Shown: positions 14,101 through 29,100 of the stretch, piece by piece
Position numbering within the stretch: position 1 is the stretch's first letter
Layout: each line of letters starts with the position of its first letter
NCBI RefSeq assembly: GCF_027595985.1
Contig: NC_073302.1
Coordinates: 12,817,811-12,881,810, forward strand
DNA length: 64,000 nt
Direction of reading: 5' to 3'
Source of the DNA: Sorex araneus
Taxonomy: Eukaryota; Chordata; Mammalia; Eulipotyphla; Soricidae
Notes under the pieces: model-generated
What the model was told of the DNA's origin: nothing
Databases searched by the model: none
What the model saw: only the letters and a program-made list of their open reading frames with translations
Translations under genes and position numbers: made by a program

Positions 14101-17100
14101 TTACCCATAATGTCTTTTGCTTGTCTAATTGGTATTGCAAGTACTTCCAGTAATATATTGAACAAAAGTGGTGAGAGTGGGCATCCTTGTCTTGTCCTTG
14201 GTCTTAGAGGGAAGGCCCTTAGTGTTTCTCCATTGAGGATAATGCTTGCCATGGGTTTGTGGTAGATGTCTTCGACTATCTTGAAGAAAGTTCCATCAAA
14301 CCCCATTTTGGTGAGAGTTTTCATCATAAATGGGTGTTGGATCATATGTTGACAACGTTTTAATGAGAGCGTTTGTTCAGTCTTCAGTGTAGTCATGGCC
14401 ATTACAAGGGATTTAGTCTCTAGGACTGAATTACAATAAAAAAGAATTTAACCATATATTCAAGAAAGGATGTAGCATAGTTAGGCACTAATTGCTGTTG
14501 AAAATAAAATTAAGTTGAGTGTATTCATTGTATTTTTAAAATCAATTGATGTCCTAATTTTATTTGTGCATATAAAAACAATTCTCTTCACCTGGGTACA
14601 GAGTGATAGTATAGCGGGTAGAGTACTTGCCTTGCATGTGGCCAATACCTCACATGGTCCCACATCACCAGGAGTGATTTATGAGTACAGAGCCAGGACT
14701 ATGCCCTGAGCACCACTGGGTATGGTCCCCAAAACAAACAAACAAAAAAAACCAAAATAATTCTTTTTTGTCTTATTAAATAATGAATGTTGGGTTCCTG
14801 AAAAAAAAATTTTTTAGTTGGACTCAGGGATGGCTCAGTGGTAGAGCATCTGCCCTGCAGACATTAGTTCTAAAGTTTCATCTTCAACACAGTCCCATAT
14901 ACTAGGGCAATCTTGGCACTATTGTTCGGGATCCTAGGGCCCACCACAATGTGAGTACTAACTGTGTGTGTGATATCAGTTGCAGCACTTCCAAATGAGT
15001 GAGAGCACTACAATTAAGTTGTGAAATCCTGGCAAGTATCACAACCAAATGTGGACAACCCTAGGTCATCAGCAACAACAATAGGAAGGGAAGGGGAAAA
15101 ATTTGAAAAAAAAAAAAAACCCCACTTAACCCATTGAATTGAAAAATAGCAAGATCAACAGCATGATCTATTAAAAAATAGATCATCGTGATATGGATTT
15201 TTTTTCCTAGATAAATATCTGTTTAGAAAGCAACAACTAATGCAAACAGTTCCAAGCTCTCTTTCTTTCAGTGTCTAATAACGTATTATTTACTAAGCCA
15301 TTTTTTAAAAACTAGGTAAGAACCTTATTGATTCTGAGAAAAGCAGATTTAGGCTAATGGACAGGTTTTTTGTTTCTTTGTTTGTTTGTTTTTTATCAGG
15401 GCTAGAGGTTTAGTCATACCTAATGGTTCTCAGGGCTTACTCCTGTCTCTGTGCTCAGGTATCACTCCTGGTGAAGTATGGGGGACCATAGGGGGTGCCA
15501 GGAATTGAACTTTTGTGGGCCTCACTTGTGGAAAAATGCTGCACTATCACTCAGCCTGAGCAAATGAATACCTTGTATCTATACGTGAAACTTAATTTGC
15601 AACTAATCAATGAGTTTAATAAAACCATAATAATTTGATCACAATAAGTGTTTATGTTCATATATGTACCAATTTCAGAATATATGCCAAATGAATATTT
15701 GTTGGATAACTTTGAGTTGTCCTAGCTCCTCCTGCAGGGAGCTTAAGGTCTATTGAGCTACTCCCACAACAGTGCCCTGAGGCACACCCAATTCCATCAG
15801 GCACTAATAACCCTATATTGCTTTTCTCGTTCCTGTATGTCATTTGCATGGTTTATTTGCCAATGTCCTTTTTGTATAGATACATGAAGACAGTTGTGCT
15901 ATGCTTTGTAACATGGGAGTTAATTGACTTCAAAATAATATTTACTCCTGGGCATCCATATTTACTTGACTTAAGCCTCAGTTGCATTTAGCTCCTTGAG
16001 CTCCAAAAGCAGGGGCCCAGTGAAGGAACTGGATGGACTAAGGGCAAGCTGTAAGCTACCCTGGCATCAAAAGCTCCATAAGTATAATAAGTTAAGAGCA
16101 TGGTCATGGACAAATTTAGTCATGACTTCAAAAGAAGTAACTGAATAAGGACCCTGCTGGGGTTAGCAAAGACTAACCTGGCCTGGAATATATAGTGAAA
16201 TGTCCCTAGGAAGAGCCAACCTTTAAGCCTACTTACTTACTCTTACTATGTTCATACAAAATGACTAGAAATATTATAGGAAGTAGATTTATGAAGGATC
16301 TCCGACTCTGGGCACATCTTTCTGATTCCACCATTTTTCCTGCACTAACATATGCCTCAGAGACCTGGGCCCTATGCAAACAGGATGAGAAACCGATTTG
16401 GGTATCCCAAAGAGGAATCGAAAGAGCTATGCTAGGCGTATCACGTCTCACTCAAGTGAGGGAAAGAATCCAGAGTTCCGACATCTGTAGACGGTCAAGA
16501 ATCAGGCATGCTGTCTCATTTGCCGAGACATCAAAAATCAAATGGGCCAAACATGTAATGCAATTCAAGGACGACCGCTGGACTAGAGTTGTTACCGACT
16601 GTATTCCATGGGACATCAAAAGACCGTGTGGCTGCGAGATGGTCAGACTTCTTCATCAAAACCCTGAATAAACAGTTTGAGGCACTTCCTGTCCCTGGAG
16701 CCAGCAGATATCATTGGGCTATACTAGCACGCGACAGAGTCAAATGGAGATGTTACTGGTGCCCACTCAAGCAAATCGAAGATCAACAAGAAGAGAAGTG
16801 ATACAAGTGATACAAGATTTACTATGATTGTTTAAATGGATCGCTAGCTAGCTGAGGCAAGGATACAGTAATACACCCTGGGTGGAATTCCACTGTTGAG
16901 TGGATCTCCTACTAATCTGGAGTGTTGAACCCTCAGATGAGACTTTGTTCTTGAGTTAGTCTCCTGAAGGACTGGCTTTACATCTCTTTGCTGTTATGAT
17001 AATGTTCAACCCCACCTTTGTGTATCGCCACCTTTCATGATTTCTATATAACTATGCTGTGAGGGGTAAGAGGGGACTAGACGTTGAAGACTAGAGGAGA

Positions 17101-20100
17101 ACGGGGACTTTGGGACTTTGGGACTCAAAGGAGGACTAGATTATGATGATGGCTGGAAGTAGAGGACTATGAGTCTACAACATGATGAGAAAGAAGAGGT
17201 AAGAAAGAGAGGACTTTGAGTCTATGAAGAGACTAGGATGAGGGAACCATGGGGACTGGGACTCTGACCAAAACTATGACTGTGGGGGTTGGAGCAATAG
17301 CACAGTGGGTAGGGCATTTACCTTGCACACGGTCAACCTGGGTTCAATTCTCAGCATCCCTTATGGTCCTCTGAGCACCGCCAGGAGTGATTCCTGAGTG
17401 CAGAGCCAGGAGTAACCCCTGTGCATCGCCAGGTGTGACCCAAAAAAGCAAAAAAAAAAAAACCTATGACTGTGACTGTGCCTTAAGGGAGAGGGAGGAG
17501 AGAGAAATCAACTGACCACCGACCACTGGGGTTGGGGCCTGTTTCTTCATTCCCGTTCGTTCCTATCCATCCACATTTGTCTGTGCCTTGTGTTGGCCAG
17601 GAAACGTCTCTCATCCACTGACCGCTCAAGTCCCACGTGCACCCATGCACTTTTTTCTTTTGAAACTCACAAATATTAATTCTTTTCCTCTTCATCAACT
17701 TCTACCCAGCTTTTAGCCCCATTTGATGTTTATTGGCTGCTGTGTATTTTTAGGTTTCTTCTAAAGGAAAAGTTGTCCACTTTGGAACAGTGGAGAAACT
17801 CCCAGGCTCATCCTCCCAAGTTTTGAACCTTTCCCTGACTCAGCACATGGCTCCTACAGCCTGTCTCCTGGTCTATTACTTTGTCACAGGAGATCAGACG
17901 ACAGAATTAGTGTCTGACTCAGTCTGCCTAAAGATTCAAGAAAAATGTGGCAATCAGCTTCAGGTAAGCCACAAAGACACCTGAATTCCTCTTCATTGTT
18001 CTAACACTAAGGCTGTTTAACCTGACACTAAAATTCTTACTTTTTCAAATATTTTAGATACGTGTGTCTCCAACTAAAGATGTATATTCACCAGGTGAAC
18101 ATCTTTCTCTGACTGTTGAAACTCAGTCAGAATCATGGGTAGCATTATCATTAGCGGATGTTGCTACATATAACTCTGAAGAAAGAAGCAAAAGTTTCGT
18201 GGAAAGAGTTAAGTAAAATAACTGCTGTGATTACTGACACTTGACTTGACTCAGGGCTAAGTGACCACCAATGTTCTGTCTGACACTGCGGGCTGCCGGT
18301 AGAAGGGAGATTAAGGAAACACATAGATGCTCATTGGTATACCTGTAATTTAGAGTTAATTAGATTTAAGTTAGATTGAAGGATAATTCAGTAAGATTTA
18401 AGGATAGGAATACAAATAGCATTTATGACATCATTACTATTCAAAGTATCTTTGTGAAGACTTACATCTCTAATAGTTTTGGTTTGCTTGATTTGGGGAC
18501 CATACCTGGCAAGATTCTAGAGTGTCTCCCAGTTGTCCTTAAGTGACCACGTATTGCAGGGGTTTAAATACAGGTTATCGGCATACAAATTGCACACAAA
18601 TGCAATATCCACAACAAAACCTTGAGAAGAATATCAATAATAAGGATAATTAACATGGGGCTGGGTGATAGCTCAAAGGGCTCAAGTGCAAGTTTGATAT
18701 GCACAAGATCTGGCTTTGATTTTCTGCTACTGCATAGTTCCTGAGCACTGCCAGGAGCAATCCCCAAGCACTGACTTGGAACAGCCTTGATCATCGGTTG
18801 GCTGGGTCTACATTTCAAAAATTTAAAAAAAATTTTACACTAGTACAGTTCTTATGTCATTGATGAAGAAAACTGAATTAGGAATATTTGGTGACTTATG
18901 GTCTGAGTTAAATGAGTTGAATCCCTATAAAGCTAGAGTTAAGAAAACTTTTTTGGTCAAGTTACCCCATATATTTATCCATATATATTACATATATCCA
19001 ATAGGTCTATTCTCTAATTTATTTTTTGTATTATATTATCACTTTGTGTCTATCCCGGTAAAATGCCAAATATCCATTTACTCATGGAATAAGCTAAAAT
19101 ATAATTACATGCACTTCAGAAACAAACCAATCACAACCAATTTCATACTGTCTTCCTATCAATAATTGATGAAAACATCTTGTTTACTAACACATTTGCT
19201 GGAAAGAGCAATAATCTTACTGACTCAGATTATTCCTTTTAAATCAATTAATTTCCTCAAGTTTAAGAGACTTGGTTACATTGGTGTTAGCTTTCATGAT
19301 TTTGACGTACAAAGTTGTGCCATTACCTCCTCCAGAATGTCTAAGACCCTTTATCACTATTCCTAGATCACTTCCAGTCCACCTCATCCTTTTTTCCTTT
19401 GCCCTCACAGTTTTGTAATCTTAGCCTATTCTCATTTGATGTCTTTATTACCTTGCTTTGTTTCTTTATATACAAGAAGACTAAGGTCATCTAATATTTG
19501 TTCTTCCTCTGATTATTTTACATAACATGATACCCTCAGTTTCATCCAAGTTGCAGCAATCTGCAGGATTCTATCCTGTTCTACAGAACATTACAGTATC
19601 CAACTGTGTATTGATATCACAACTTCTTTATACATTTATGAGATATGAAATTTGATTTGTTTCCATATTCTTGCTGCTATACTAAGTGCCAAATGTAGAG
19701 GTGCATACATTTAATAATTTTTTTATTAGTGAAACACCGTGAAGAACAGTTACAGACTTACAAACTTTCATGCTTGTGTTTCGGTCATACAATGCACAGT
19801 ACCCATTCATCCACCAGTGCCAATACTCCATCACCAGTGATCCCAGTATCCCTCCCAAACCCCCACCCCCGCCTTTGTGTCAGGGCATTCTGTTTTATTC
19901 TCTCTCTCCTTTTGGGTGTTGTGGTTTGCAATAGAGGTCTTGAGTGGCCATCATATTCGATCTATAGTCTACTTTCAGCACACATCTCCCATCCTGAGCA
20001 GGTCCTCCAAACACCCTTTACTTGGTGTTCCCTTCTCTATCTGAGCTGCCTTTTCCTCCAGCATGTGAGGCTGGCTTCCAAACCATGCAACAAGCCTCCT

Positions 20101-23100
20101 AGTACTTATTATCTCTACTAATCTTGGGTGTTAGTCTCCCATTCTGTTACTTTATATTCCACAGATAAGTGCAATATTTCTATGTCTGTCCCTCTCTTTC
20201 TGACTCATTTCACTTAGTATGATACTTTTCATGTTGATCCACTTATGAAGGTGCATACATTTTTTAAAACTTAATGTTCCTCTGCTAAGTAAATGATACT
20301 TGGATGGATCACCCAGGATGGGAGATGTGTGCTGAAAGTCTTAGACTATAGATTGAACAGGATGATAATGGGCTGTTAAAGTCTCCCACTGTATGTTGCC
20401 ACCTATATATTACCTCAGGGTTACCAACGTTTGCTTTATAAACTTTGCTTTTCAAACTAAACTTCACTTGGTATATTGCTGTTGATAATAGTTTAGTAAT
20501 CCCTTAATCAGTATGTAATATCCATCCTTATCTTGTAATAATTTCTCTATCTTGAATGTTATTTGATCTGATATATGTATGACTGTCCTTGATTTTTTTA
20601 GCTTACTTTCATCTTGTAAGATCATTGTCCAACCATTAACTCTGATTCTGTTTATTGTGAGAGTTCCAGTGTGACTCTTTTAATCGGAAATTTGATTTTT
20701 TTTCCTGATTCAACTAACAAGTCTATGCTTTTTAATGGGAGAGTTCAACACTTAGATATTTAGAGAAATTATTGATATGAAGGAAGTATTTTGTGACAAT
20801 TCCATATGAAGAATTTTGTTGTTTATACCATTGACCTTTGCTTTTTATGATGCTATTCAGTATTCCTAGCAAAGATGATTTAGATTGACAAATGACCTCG
20901 GCCATGGTTTGTCTGAGAATATTTTTTATCACTTCTTTAAATATGAATTATAATCTTTCAGGTTTGGGATTCTTAGCTAGAGAGTCTTCTCATTGAATAC
21001 TTTGAATACATCATTACATTTTCTTCTTGCATATAGAATTTTAGTTACAAAATCTTGTGTGAATCATGTTTCTTCCCAGGTATATGAGGCCTTGTTTCTT
21101 TTGCCATTTTAATAAGTCTATTTATAGAGCATCTTCTAAGTTCATGTATAAAATTAGATTCCTTGCTCATTCCAAGGAATGTAGATAACTACAAACTGGT
21201 TTTCTTATGGAATGAGTATACTCGGTCCATGGGACAATGATGAAAGAGCAGCAGAAACAGGGCGATGGTGGGGAGACTAGATAGCTACACACAAAATAGC
21301 TACATCTGGGACTTGCCATTTCCTCTCTCCTGCCTCTCCTGGCACAGGCCGTTCAGTAATAGTTATCAGCACTATTCAGGAATTCTCTTGATCAAAATGA
21401 CTCTCTAAGGATTTTTCTCAAATTTTTTTCTCTCTTGGGAGGTTAAAAAAAATACAAACTTTGTGTAAAAAGCGAGCCATTTCCAGAGGGAAAAAAGAAG
21501 GTGGACAGGGATTGGGTAGCAGTCATAATTTGCATTTTCTAATTTTTCTGTTGTTCAGCCACTTTGGAAATGCTTGGGGGATACTCCTGGTGGACTCAGG
21601 GGTCACAGTTAGTGGTGCTGGGGCCCCAAAATGCTGGAGCTGGAAACCAGTCCTCTCACAGAGGAATTATTCTGGTAGTAAAGGCACTGGAGTTGTGGTG
21701 ATTTTTTAGCATCTTTTCATACTTTCATATCAAGTATTTTATATATTTGAGGTATTATATGGAGTAAATTTCAGTAGGAATAATTTATAAATTGATGTGG
21801 AACACTCTATGCCGGAAAAACTGTATTATGAAAAACTCTGTAAATCACAGTATTTTAGTAAAACATTTTTTTAAGTTTTTTTTTTTTTTTTTATTGAGTC
21901 ACCATGTGGAAAGTTACAAAGTTTTCAGGTTTAAATCCCAGTTATACAATGGTCAAATACCCATCCCTTCACCAGTGCACATATTCCACCACCATGAATC
22001 CCAGTATAGCTCCACCCCGCACCCCCACACCCCTAACCCCCCCCACGCCCCTAGCCCCCCACCCTTAGCCCCTCGCCTGTGTAACTAATAAATTTCACTT
22101 TACTTTCACTTTGATTGCATTCAATATTTCAACAAAACTCACTATTATTGTAAAACAACATTTTTTAAAAAATTTATTCTTTTATTGAATCACCATGTGG
22201 AAAGTTACAAAGCTTTCAAATTTAAGTCTCAGTTATACAATGCTCGAACACCCATCCCTTCACCAGTGCACATATTCCACCACCAAGAATCACAGTATAC
22301 CTACCCCCATGCCCCCCATCTCCCCAGCCACACTCCCCACCTGTGCAACTGATAAATTTCACTTTACTTACACTTTACATTGACTACATTCAATATTTCA
22401 ACAAAAACTCACTATTATTGTTTAGTTTCTTCCCCCAAAGTTGAACCCACTGAAAAGGAAGCATTTGATAATTTGTTTTCCATTGCTCAGAATGAAGAGA
22501 TATGAGGTTGAGCAGCCACACTAGCGGCCGCATGGTTTTGGATTTCTGTATTTTAATATTTTAGTAACTAATTCCAGAGAAATTTCGGCCAGAAATTGCA
22601 TCATTGCAAGCTTGTACCTCTCAGCTACTTTATATTCCACATATGAGTGCAATCTTTCTATGTCTGTCTCTTTCTCTCTGACTCACTTTAAAAATTACTT
22701 TTAAAATAAAAAATGGGAAAAGGCTTGGGAAAACTGAAAACTTAGGTTTTAGCATTTAGCAAGCAACTTACAGCTACCATTATTTACAGTTCTGCTATTT
22801 CCCATAAGGGTCACTAACTGTTGTTTTTTGGGAAATGATTTCTTCTCTGAGCAGATACTTCAGTCTTCACACAAACCCGGCCAGGAGTGCGGGGCAGGCG
22901 GTGGCAGGAATAATACCGAGGTGCTCTGCTCCACGGGACTCACTGTCCTTAGCAACGTGGACACAGGCTGCTCCCAACAAGATGGTAACTCATTCCATTT
23001 GAAACTCACCGGAGAATTCTTTATCCGGGGGTGGGCTCCAAAACAATGATTAGGGGCTGCAGAGATAACTCCGCATAATGATGGACTAAATTTCAGTACT

Positions 23101-26100
23101 GTGGCCTGGCAAAGTTGGGCGACAACACAACCACATTCAGGCATGTTAGGGGACCTCCCTGGTTATACAAACTAGTTCTGGGGGAGGAGTGCGAGATGAG
23201 TTGCCAGGGTGGAACTCAGGCTTGTGAGTGTAAGGCGGCGTGCTCTCCTGAGTGCCTCAGCTGTCTCCAAGCTCTGACCTGGATACGATTTCAAAAGAAT
23301 ATATTGCTTTTGCTGACCCCACATATATTCTCCCTTAAAAAATCTTTCTAATATACATAGTATGATCTGGTTTTCATTAAAAATTTTATAGAAATGGGCT
23401 GTAGAAATAGCATAGCAGGTAGGGCCCTTGCCTCACACATGACTGACTCAGTTAGATTCCCAGCACCAGGTATGGGTCCCTGAACTCTGCCAAGAGTGAA
23501 TTCTGAATGCAGAGCTAGGAATAATCCCTGAGCGCTGCTGAATATGGTGACAAAACAGAATCAAAAGGAAACCTTTTACTGAAGTAAGAGCTTATCTTCT
23601 TAACATTATTTTAAAATTAACCCTTATAATCAAAAACAAATATGTATGTGCCCAGAGATAGGCTGTCGCACATGCCTCTCATGCACAGGTTCCAGAGGTG
23701 AGATGGGAGAACCAGGATGCACTGGTAATCCCTATTCACTCTCCCCTGGTGGTGCTCAGGGGAGTTATAAAGAGCTGAGGGTCGGACTGGAGGCCTTTTG
23801 AAGTCAAAATCTGCACTCCAACCCTTTGGGAATTGTCTCTAGTCTCAGCTCTGTGACTATTTTGAGCATCGTATATAATTTAGCTGAGGGATTGGGTCTA
23901 AGTATTATTCTTGCTGTCTTTCTTTTAACAGGTGGATCATTTAAGAAAGTGCTCAGATCAAAAAGAGACTTGAAACAGAAGATTGACAAGATAGGTATTC
24001 TAAGGTTTCATTTGTTTTTATAAGTTTTTTGGAAATAACCCAGCATCTGCAATATTTTCTTTTTAGCTAATTGACATACATCAGGTTGAAAAATCTGTGG
24101 ACACTGAACTTTTCCTTAGGATCAATCATACAGGATTTAAAAATTTATATTGCCTTGCTGTAAAGGAAGTAGGTCTCCATCTTATCTATTCTCTATAGTT
24201 ATAATATGGTTTTTAATTGCTTAATAGATTTTACTCTATCAAATGCATGAATTTTTTTCTTTTTGGGTCACACCTGACGATGCTCAGGGGTTACTCCTGG
24301 ATCATGCACTCAGAATTACTCCTAGCGGTGCTCAGGGGACCATATGGGATGCTGGGAATTGAACCTGAGCTGGCCATGTGCAAGGCAAACACGCTACTTG
24401 CTATGCTATTGCTCCAGCCCCAAATGCATGACTTTAAAAAAATAATTTTATAGAAGACTGAAATAATAGTAAATATTTGGTGAAATAATAGTAAATAATA
24501 GCTTGGAACACTTATAATGTGAGAGGCTTTTTGAAAGCCTCATAATCTGCTTCATAGTTTTCTCTTAATATTTACTCTAGTGACATGTTGAAGGTACTTT
24601 ATAATTGCATTTTCCATATGACAACATATAGCACAAAGAGAAATTAGTAATAATGATGATATACGACGAGTTAGCATACCCAATGCCCTAGCATGGTGAA
24701 TGGTACAGGGCAAATGTAAACCCAGGTGAGACTGAGACAGAATCCATGGCACTGGGGATCTCTACACTGTGTCCTCTGATCTCCTCTTTTCTTTGATCTA
24801 TAGTTGTTTAGGACCATATAGACCATTTGAAAGATGAATCTGAAAAAACCAATTATTTCACATACCACTTAAATTTCATATGAATTATAATAATAGTGAT
24901 TGGAGGAATTAGGGATACTGTGCTTTAGTAATGATGATGATCTTAGAAGTTTCTTCACCATTTCAGCAGTTACTTGCAAAACAGCATTTTGTGTCCTTTT
25001 CTGAGCAAGAGGATGAAATCTGTAGGTACTAGCAATAGAAGTTAGATCTTGGTTTAGAGGCCAAGAAGAATTTTCCAGCTTTGGAACTCTATAAAATTGA
25101 AGAGCTTTCTGGGAAGGGAGTAATTTGCCTACTCAGTGAGCTACTCCACCTGGTTCTGGTCACTGTCAGTACAAGAAGGGGAGCAGGACACCGGGGAAGA
25201 ATCTGGACCAGTCCAAATCCAGGCCTCTGCATCTGTACCTGGCTGACCGTTATGTCATTGTTTCAGCATCCCAATACAAACACCCGGTGCTTCAGAAATG
25301 TTGTTATGATGGGGCCAGGGAATCTGAGGAGAGCTGCGAGGAAAGAGCTGCACGGATTAAGATTGGACCCAGTTGTTTCAAGGCTTTCTCTCGTTGTTGT
25401 GCCCAGGCAAATATTCAGCGGTTCAAGAGTCCTCATATCTCCTTATATACAGGACATGGTATGTATAAAAACTTCTCTCCATTGCAGTGAGTAACATCAT
25501 GTTTAAAGAGTGTGAGCTGCCTGGGAATAAATACTTCCAAATTTGCATTAATACAGAAAAATAAGTATAGGCTACTATAACTCAGTGGGAAAATGCAGAT
25601 ACAGTAGCAGCAGCAATAATATTTTAGATACCACTGGACCCAGCTTAACCACTGTCTTCATGCAGTGGCTGCTGTTCATGATCCATCCTTTAAATCCTGA
25701 TATGTAAAACAAAATTAGTCAAATGACTGTGATATTTATACACAGGTCATTACCCATGCATGATACTTACAATTTTCCATAAAGATATTGCCATGTTTTA
25801 AGGAATCAAAGTATCATTCCAGATCCTTTCACAAAGTACTAGTCAATAAGAGTATAAGATATAGAAGGAATTTCAATGAGGCTACATAAAAGTAATTATT
25901 CAAACAGGTCATTTTAATGCAAAACATGCAAAATAGTAATATGCGCAATTTAAAACCTTTTTATTTGTAAGGTTTACTTTTCAACATACTTTCTTTGGTT
26001 TCCTCTGAATTATATTTACATTACTATGGAGAATAAGAAAATCAAAGCAGAGGAAAACTAAAAAATATAATGCAGGTTTAGTTTATTTTGTGTGGGTTTT

Positions 26101-29100
26101 TTTCTTGTTGTTGTTTTTGGTGCAAACCCAGCAGTGCTAAGGGCTTACTCGTGACTCTCCATTCAGAAATTGCTCCTGGCAGTGCTTGGGGAACCATAAG
26201 GGATGCCGGGTATCTAACCTGGGTGGGCCACATGCAAGGCAAATGACATACCCACTGTACTATTGTTTCAGTCCCAGTTTATTTTACACTTTTAAGAACT
26301 TATTTTTACTTTAATTTTTAATATTTTATTTGAAATGTATTCCATTTTGTTGATATAATATAATATAATATGTAGGGTTTGCGGTAAGATTGTCATTAAT
26401 GTTAATTATTAATATTAAATATTAATATTAAATATCAACCCAAGAGAAAAGACTACATTTCCATTTTCTGTATCTTCTATTTGTTTTAATAGTGATACAT
26501 ATTTAAATATACAAATCTTTCATTCTCTGAAATTTATTTCTAGAATTATTACTAATTGTTTTTGATGAAATTGGGAATACAGAATTATTTTCTTGATTTC
26601 TCTTTTTTTCTAATTTGTTTTTTCTATATAGAAATACAGCATTTTTTTATATTTTATTTATTTATTTATTTTTATCGATGGGTCACCATGAGGGTGCAGT
26701 TACAGAGTTTTGTGCCTGTGTTGCAGTTATACAATACTCGAGTACCCTTCCCTCCACCAGTGCCCATTCTCCTCCATGGATGGCCCAGGGTCCCTACCCC
26801 TCCCATTGCTGTCTCCCCACCCCCCTCACCCCCTGACAGGGAATTCCTTATTGTTCTCTCCCTCCTTTTGGGTTTTATGATTTGCAATGGAGATACTGGA
26901 TGGCTATCATGTTCAATCTATACTCTGCTTTCAACCTGCCTTTCCCATCCTGAGTGGATTCTCCACTACACTTTAGTTGGTGTTCCCTTCTCTATCTGAG
27001 CTGCCCTCTCCCCTAGCATGTGAAGTCAGCTTCCAAGCTGTGGAGCAGGCCTCCTGGTACTTATTGCTACTATTCTTGGGTGTTAGTCTCCCATTCTGTT
27101 GTTTTATATTCCGCAAATTAGTGCAATCTTTTTGTGTCTGTCTCTTTCTTTCTGACTCATTTCACTTATCACGAATCTATTCATGTTGATCCACTTATAT
27201 GCAAAGTTCATGACTTCATCTTTCTGACAGCTGCATAGTATTCCATTGTGTAGATGTACCAAAGTTTCTTTAACCAATCATCTGTTCTCAGGCATTCGGG
27301 TTTTTTCTAGATTCTGGCTATTGTAAACAGTGCTGCAGTGAACATATATGTGCAGATGTCATTTCGACTATACTTTTTTGCTTCCCTGGGATATATTCCC
27401 AGCAGTGGTATTTCTGGGTCAAATGGGAGCTCAATTTCTAATTTTTTGAGGAGTGATCATATTGTTTTCCAAAAGGGCTGAACCAGTTGGCATTCCCACC
27501 AGCAGTGTAGGAGGGTTCCTGTCTCCCCACATCCTCTCCAACAGCGGTTGCTTTTGTTCTTTTGGATGTGATCCAATTTCTGTGGTGTGAGGTGGTATCT
27601 CATAGTTGTTTTGATCTGCATCTCCCTGATGATTAGTGATGAAGATCATTTTTTCATATGCCTTTTAGTCATTCGTATTTCTTCCTTGAGAAAGTTTCTG
27701 TTCATTTCTTTGCCCCATTTTTTGATGGGGTTGGATGTTTTCTTCTTGTAGAGTTCAATCACTGCCTTGTAAATCCTTGATATCAACCCCTTATCAGATG
27801 AGTATTGGGTAAATATCGTTTCCCATTCTGTTGATTGCCTTTGTATTCTGGTCACTGTATCGTTTGTGGTGCAGAAGGTTCTTAGTTTAATATAGTCCCA
27901 ATTGTTTATCATTGTTTTCAATTGGTTGTTCAGCTGCATGTCATTTTTGCAGATACCGTTAGCTTCAGTATCGTGGAGGGTTTTCCCAACCTTGTCTTCC
28001 ATGTATCTTATGGATTGTGGTCTGATGCTGAGGTCATTAATCCATTTTGATCTGACTTTTGTGCATGGTGTCAGATCGAGATCTAAGCCCATTCTTTTGC
28101 ATGTGGTTGTCCAGTTATGCCAGCACCATTTGTTGAAGAGGCTTTCTTTGCTCCACTTCACATTTCTTGTCCTCTTATCAAAGATTAGACGATCATACAT
28201 TTGGGGTTGTGTGTTGGGATATTCCACTCTGTTCCATTGGTCTGCGGCTCTGCTTTTTTTCCAGTACCATGCTGCAAAAACAACACTTTCATGCCATTTC
28301 TGGATAATCTTCACAGTCCAGGTTTTTCCACAATCAGTAACTGCTGAAGTACTCCTGTTTTCAGATTCTTCTCTCATGAACAAAGAAGAATCACCGGCAT
28401 CCATAAGTAAAATTAGAAACTTCCTCCTTCTCAAACTTCATAGATGTCCCCATAACATATGCTTGGAATATCATCCAGTCTTATATAATAAACCTGTTAT
28501 CTCTTAAAATAAACCAATATCTTTTGAACCTATTTTATATACAATTATTTCAATTCTCCTTTAACAGCTCTTTTAATAGTTATTATACTTTAGATATTTT
28601 AAATCATGTTTCATGCTCTAATTTTACAACTCTTAATAAGCTCCAAAAAACACTCAAAATTTTAAAAAAAATTGGAGTAGGACTGCCACTTCTTTATTCA
28701 ATCTGACTTCAATATTTAAATACTTAACACAGACAGACATACAGAAAGACAACAAAATCACATGCATGTGCATTCATACATACCTGATCCTGATTCTGAC
28801 CCTCAAGAACCAGGGAAGAAAACTGACGGACAGAGAAAGGAAGGGCAGTCCCCAAGGTAAAAATTTCCCTGTCGGCTGATTGGGATTATCCCCCATTTTT
28901 CAGTTCAGCTAGCCTGTCTCCTGCTTGTAAAATTGGATCCAAAAAGAAAAGAAGAGAAGCGCTTCTGTTTTTACAAAGCCGGCAAAAATCCATGAAAAAG
29001 AAATCCATACTGCAGGTTTTTCATTTGCTATTCATTATTTACTGAGAAGCTTTAGTCTTTTTTAGTCTTTTTGTAGGACACCAAAAGTGGTTTTTGCTCG

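Noticed and set aside
25081..25494. 137-codon plus frame through the C5a-like exon
   Set aside because: It reads the exon in the wrong frame; the frame with CCYDGA and the cysteine pattern is the real one.
27646..28434. 262-codon minus frame as a novel protein
   Set aside because: It is a chimera of flanking DNA and LINE-1 ORF2 (AWYWKK onward), not a gene.
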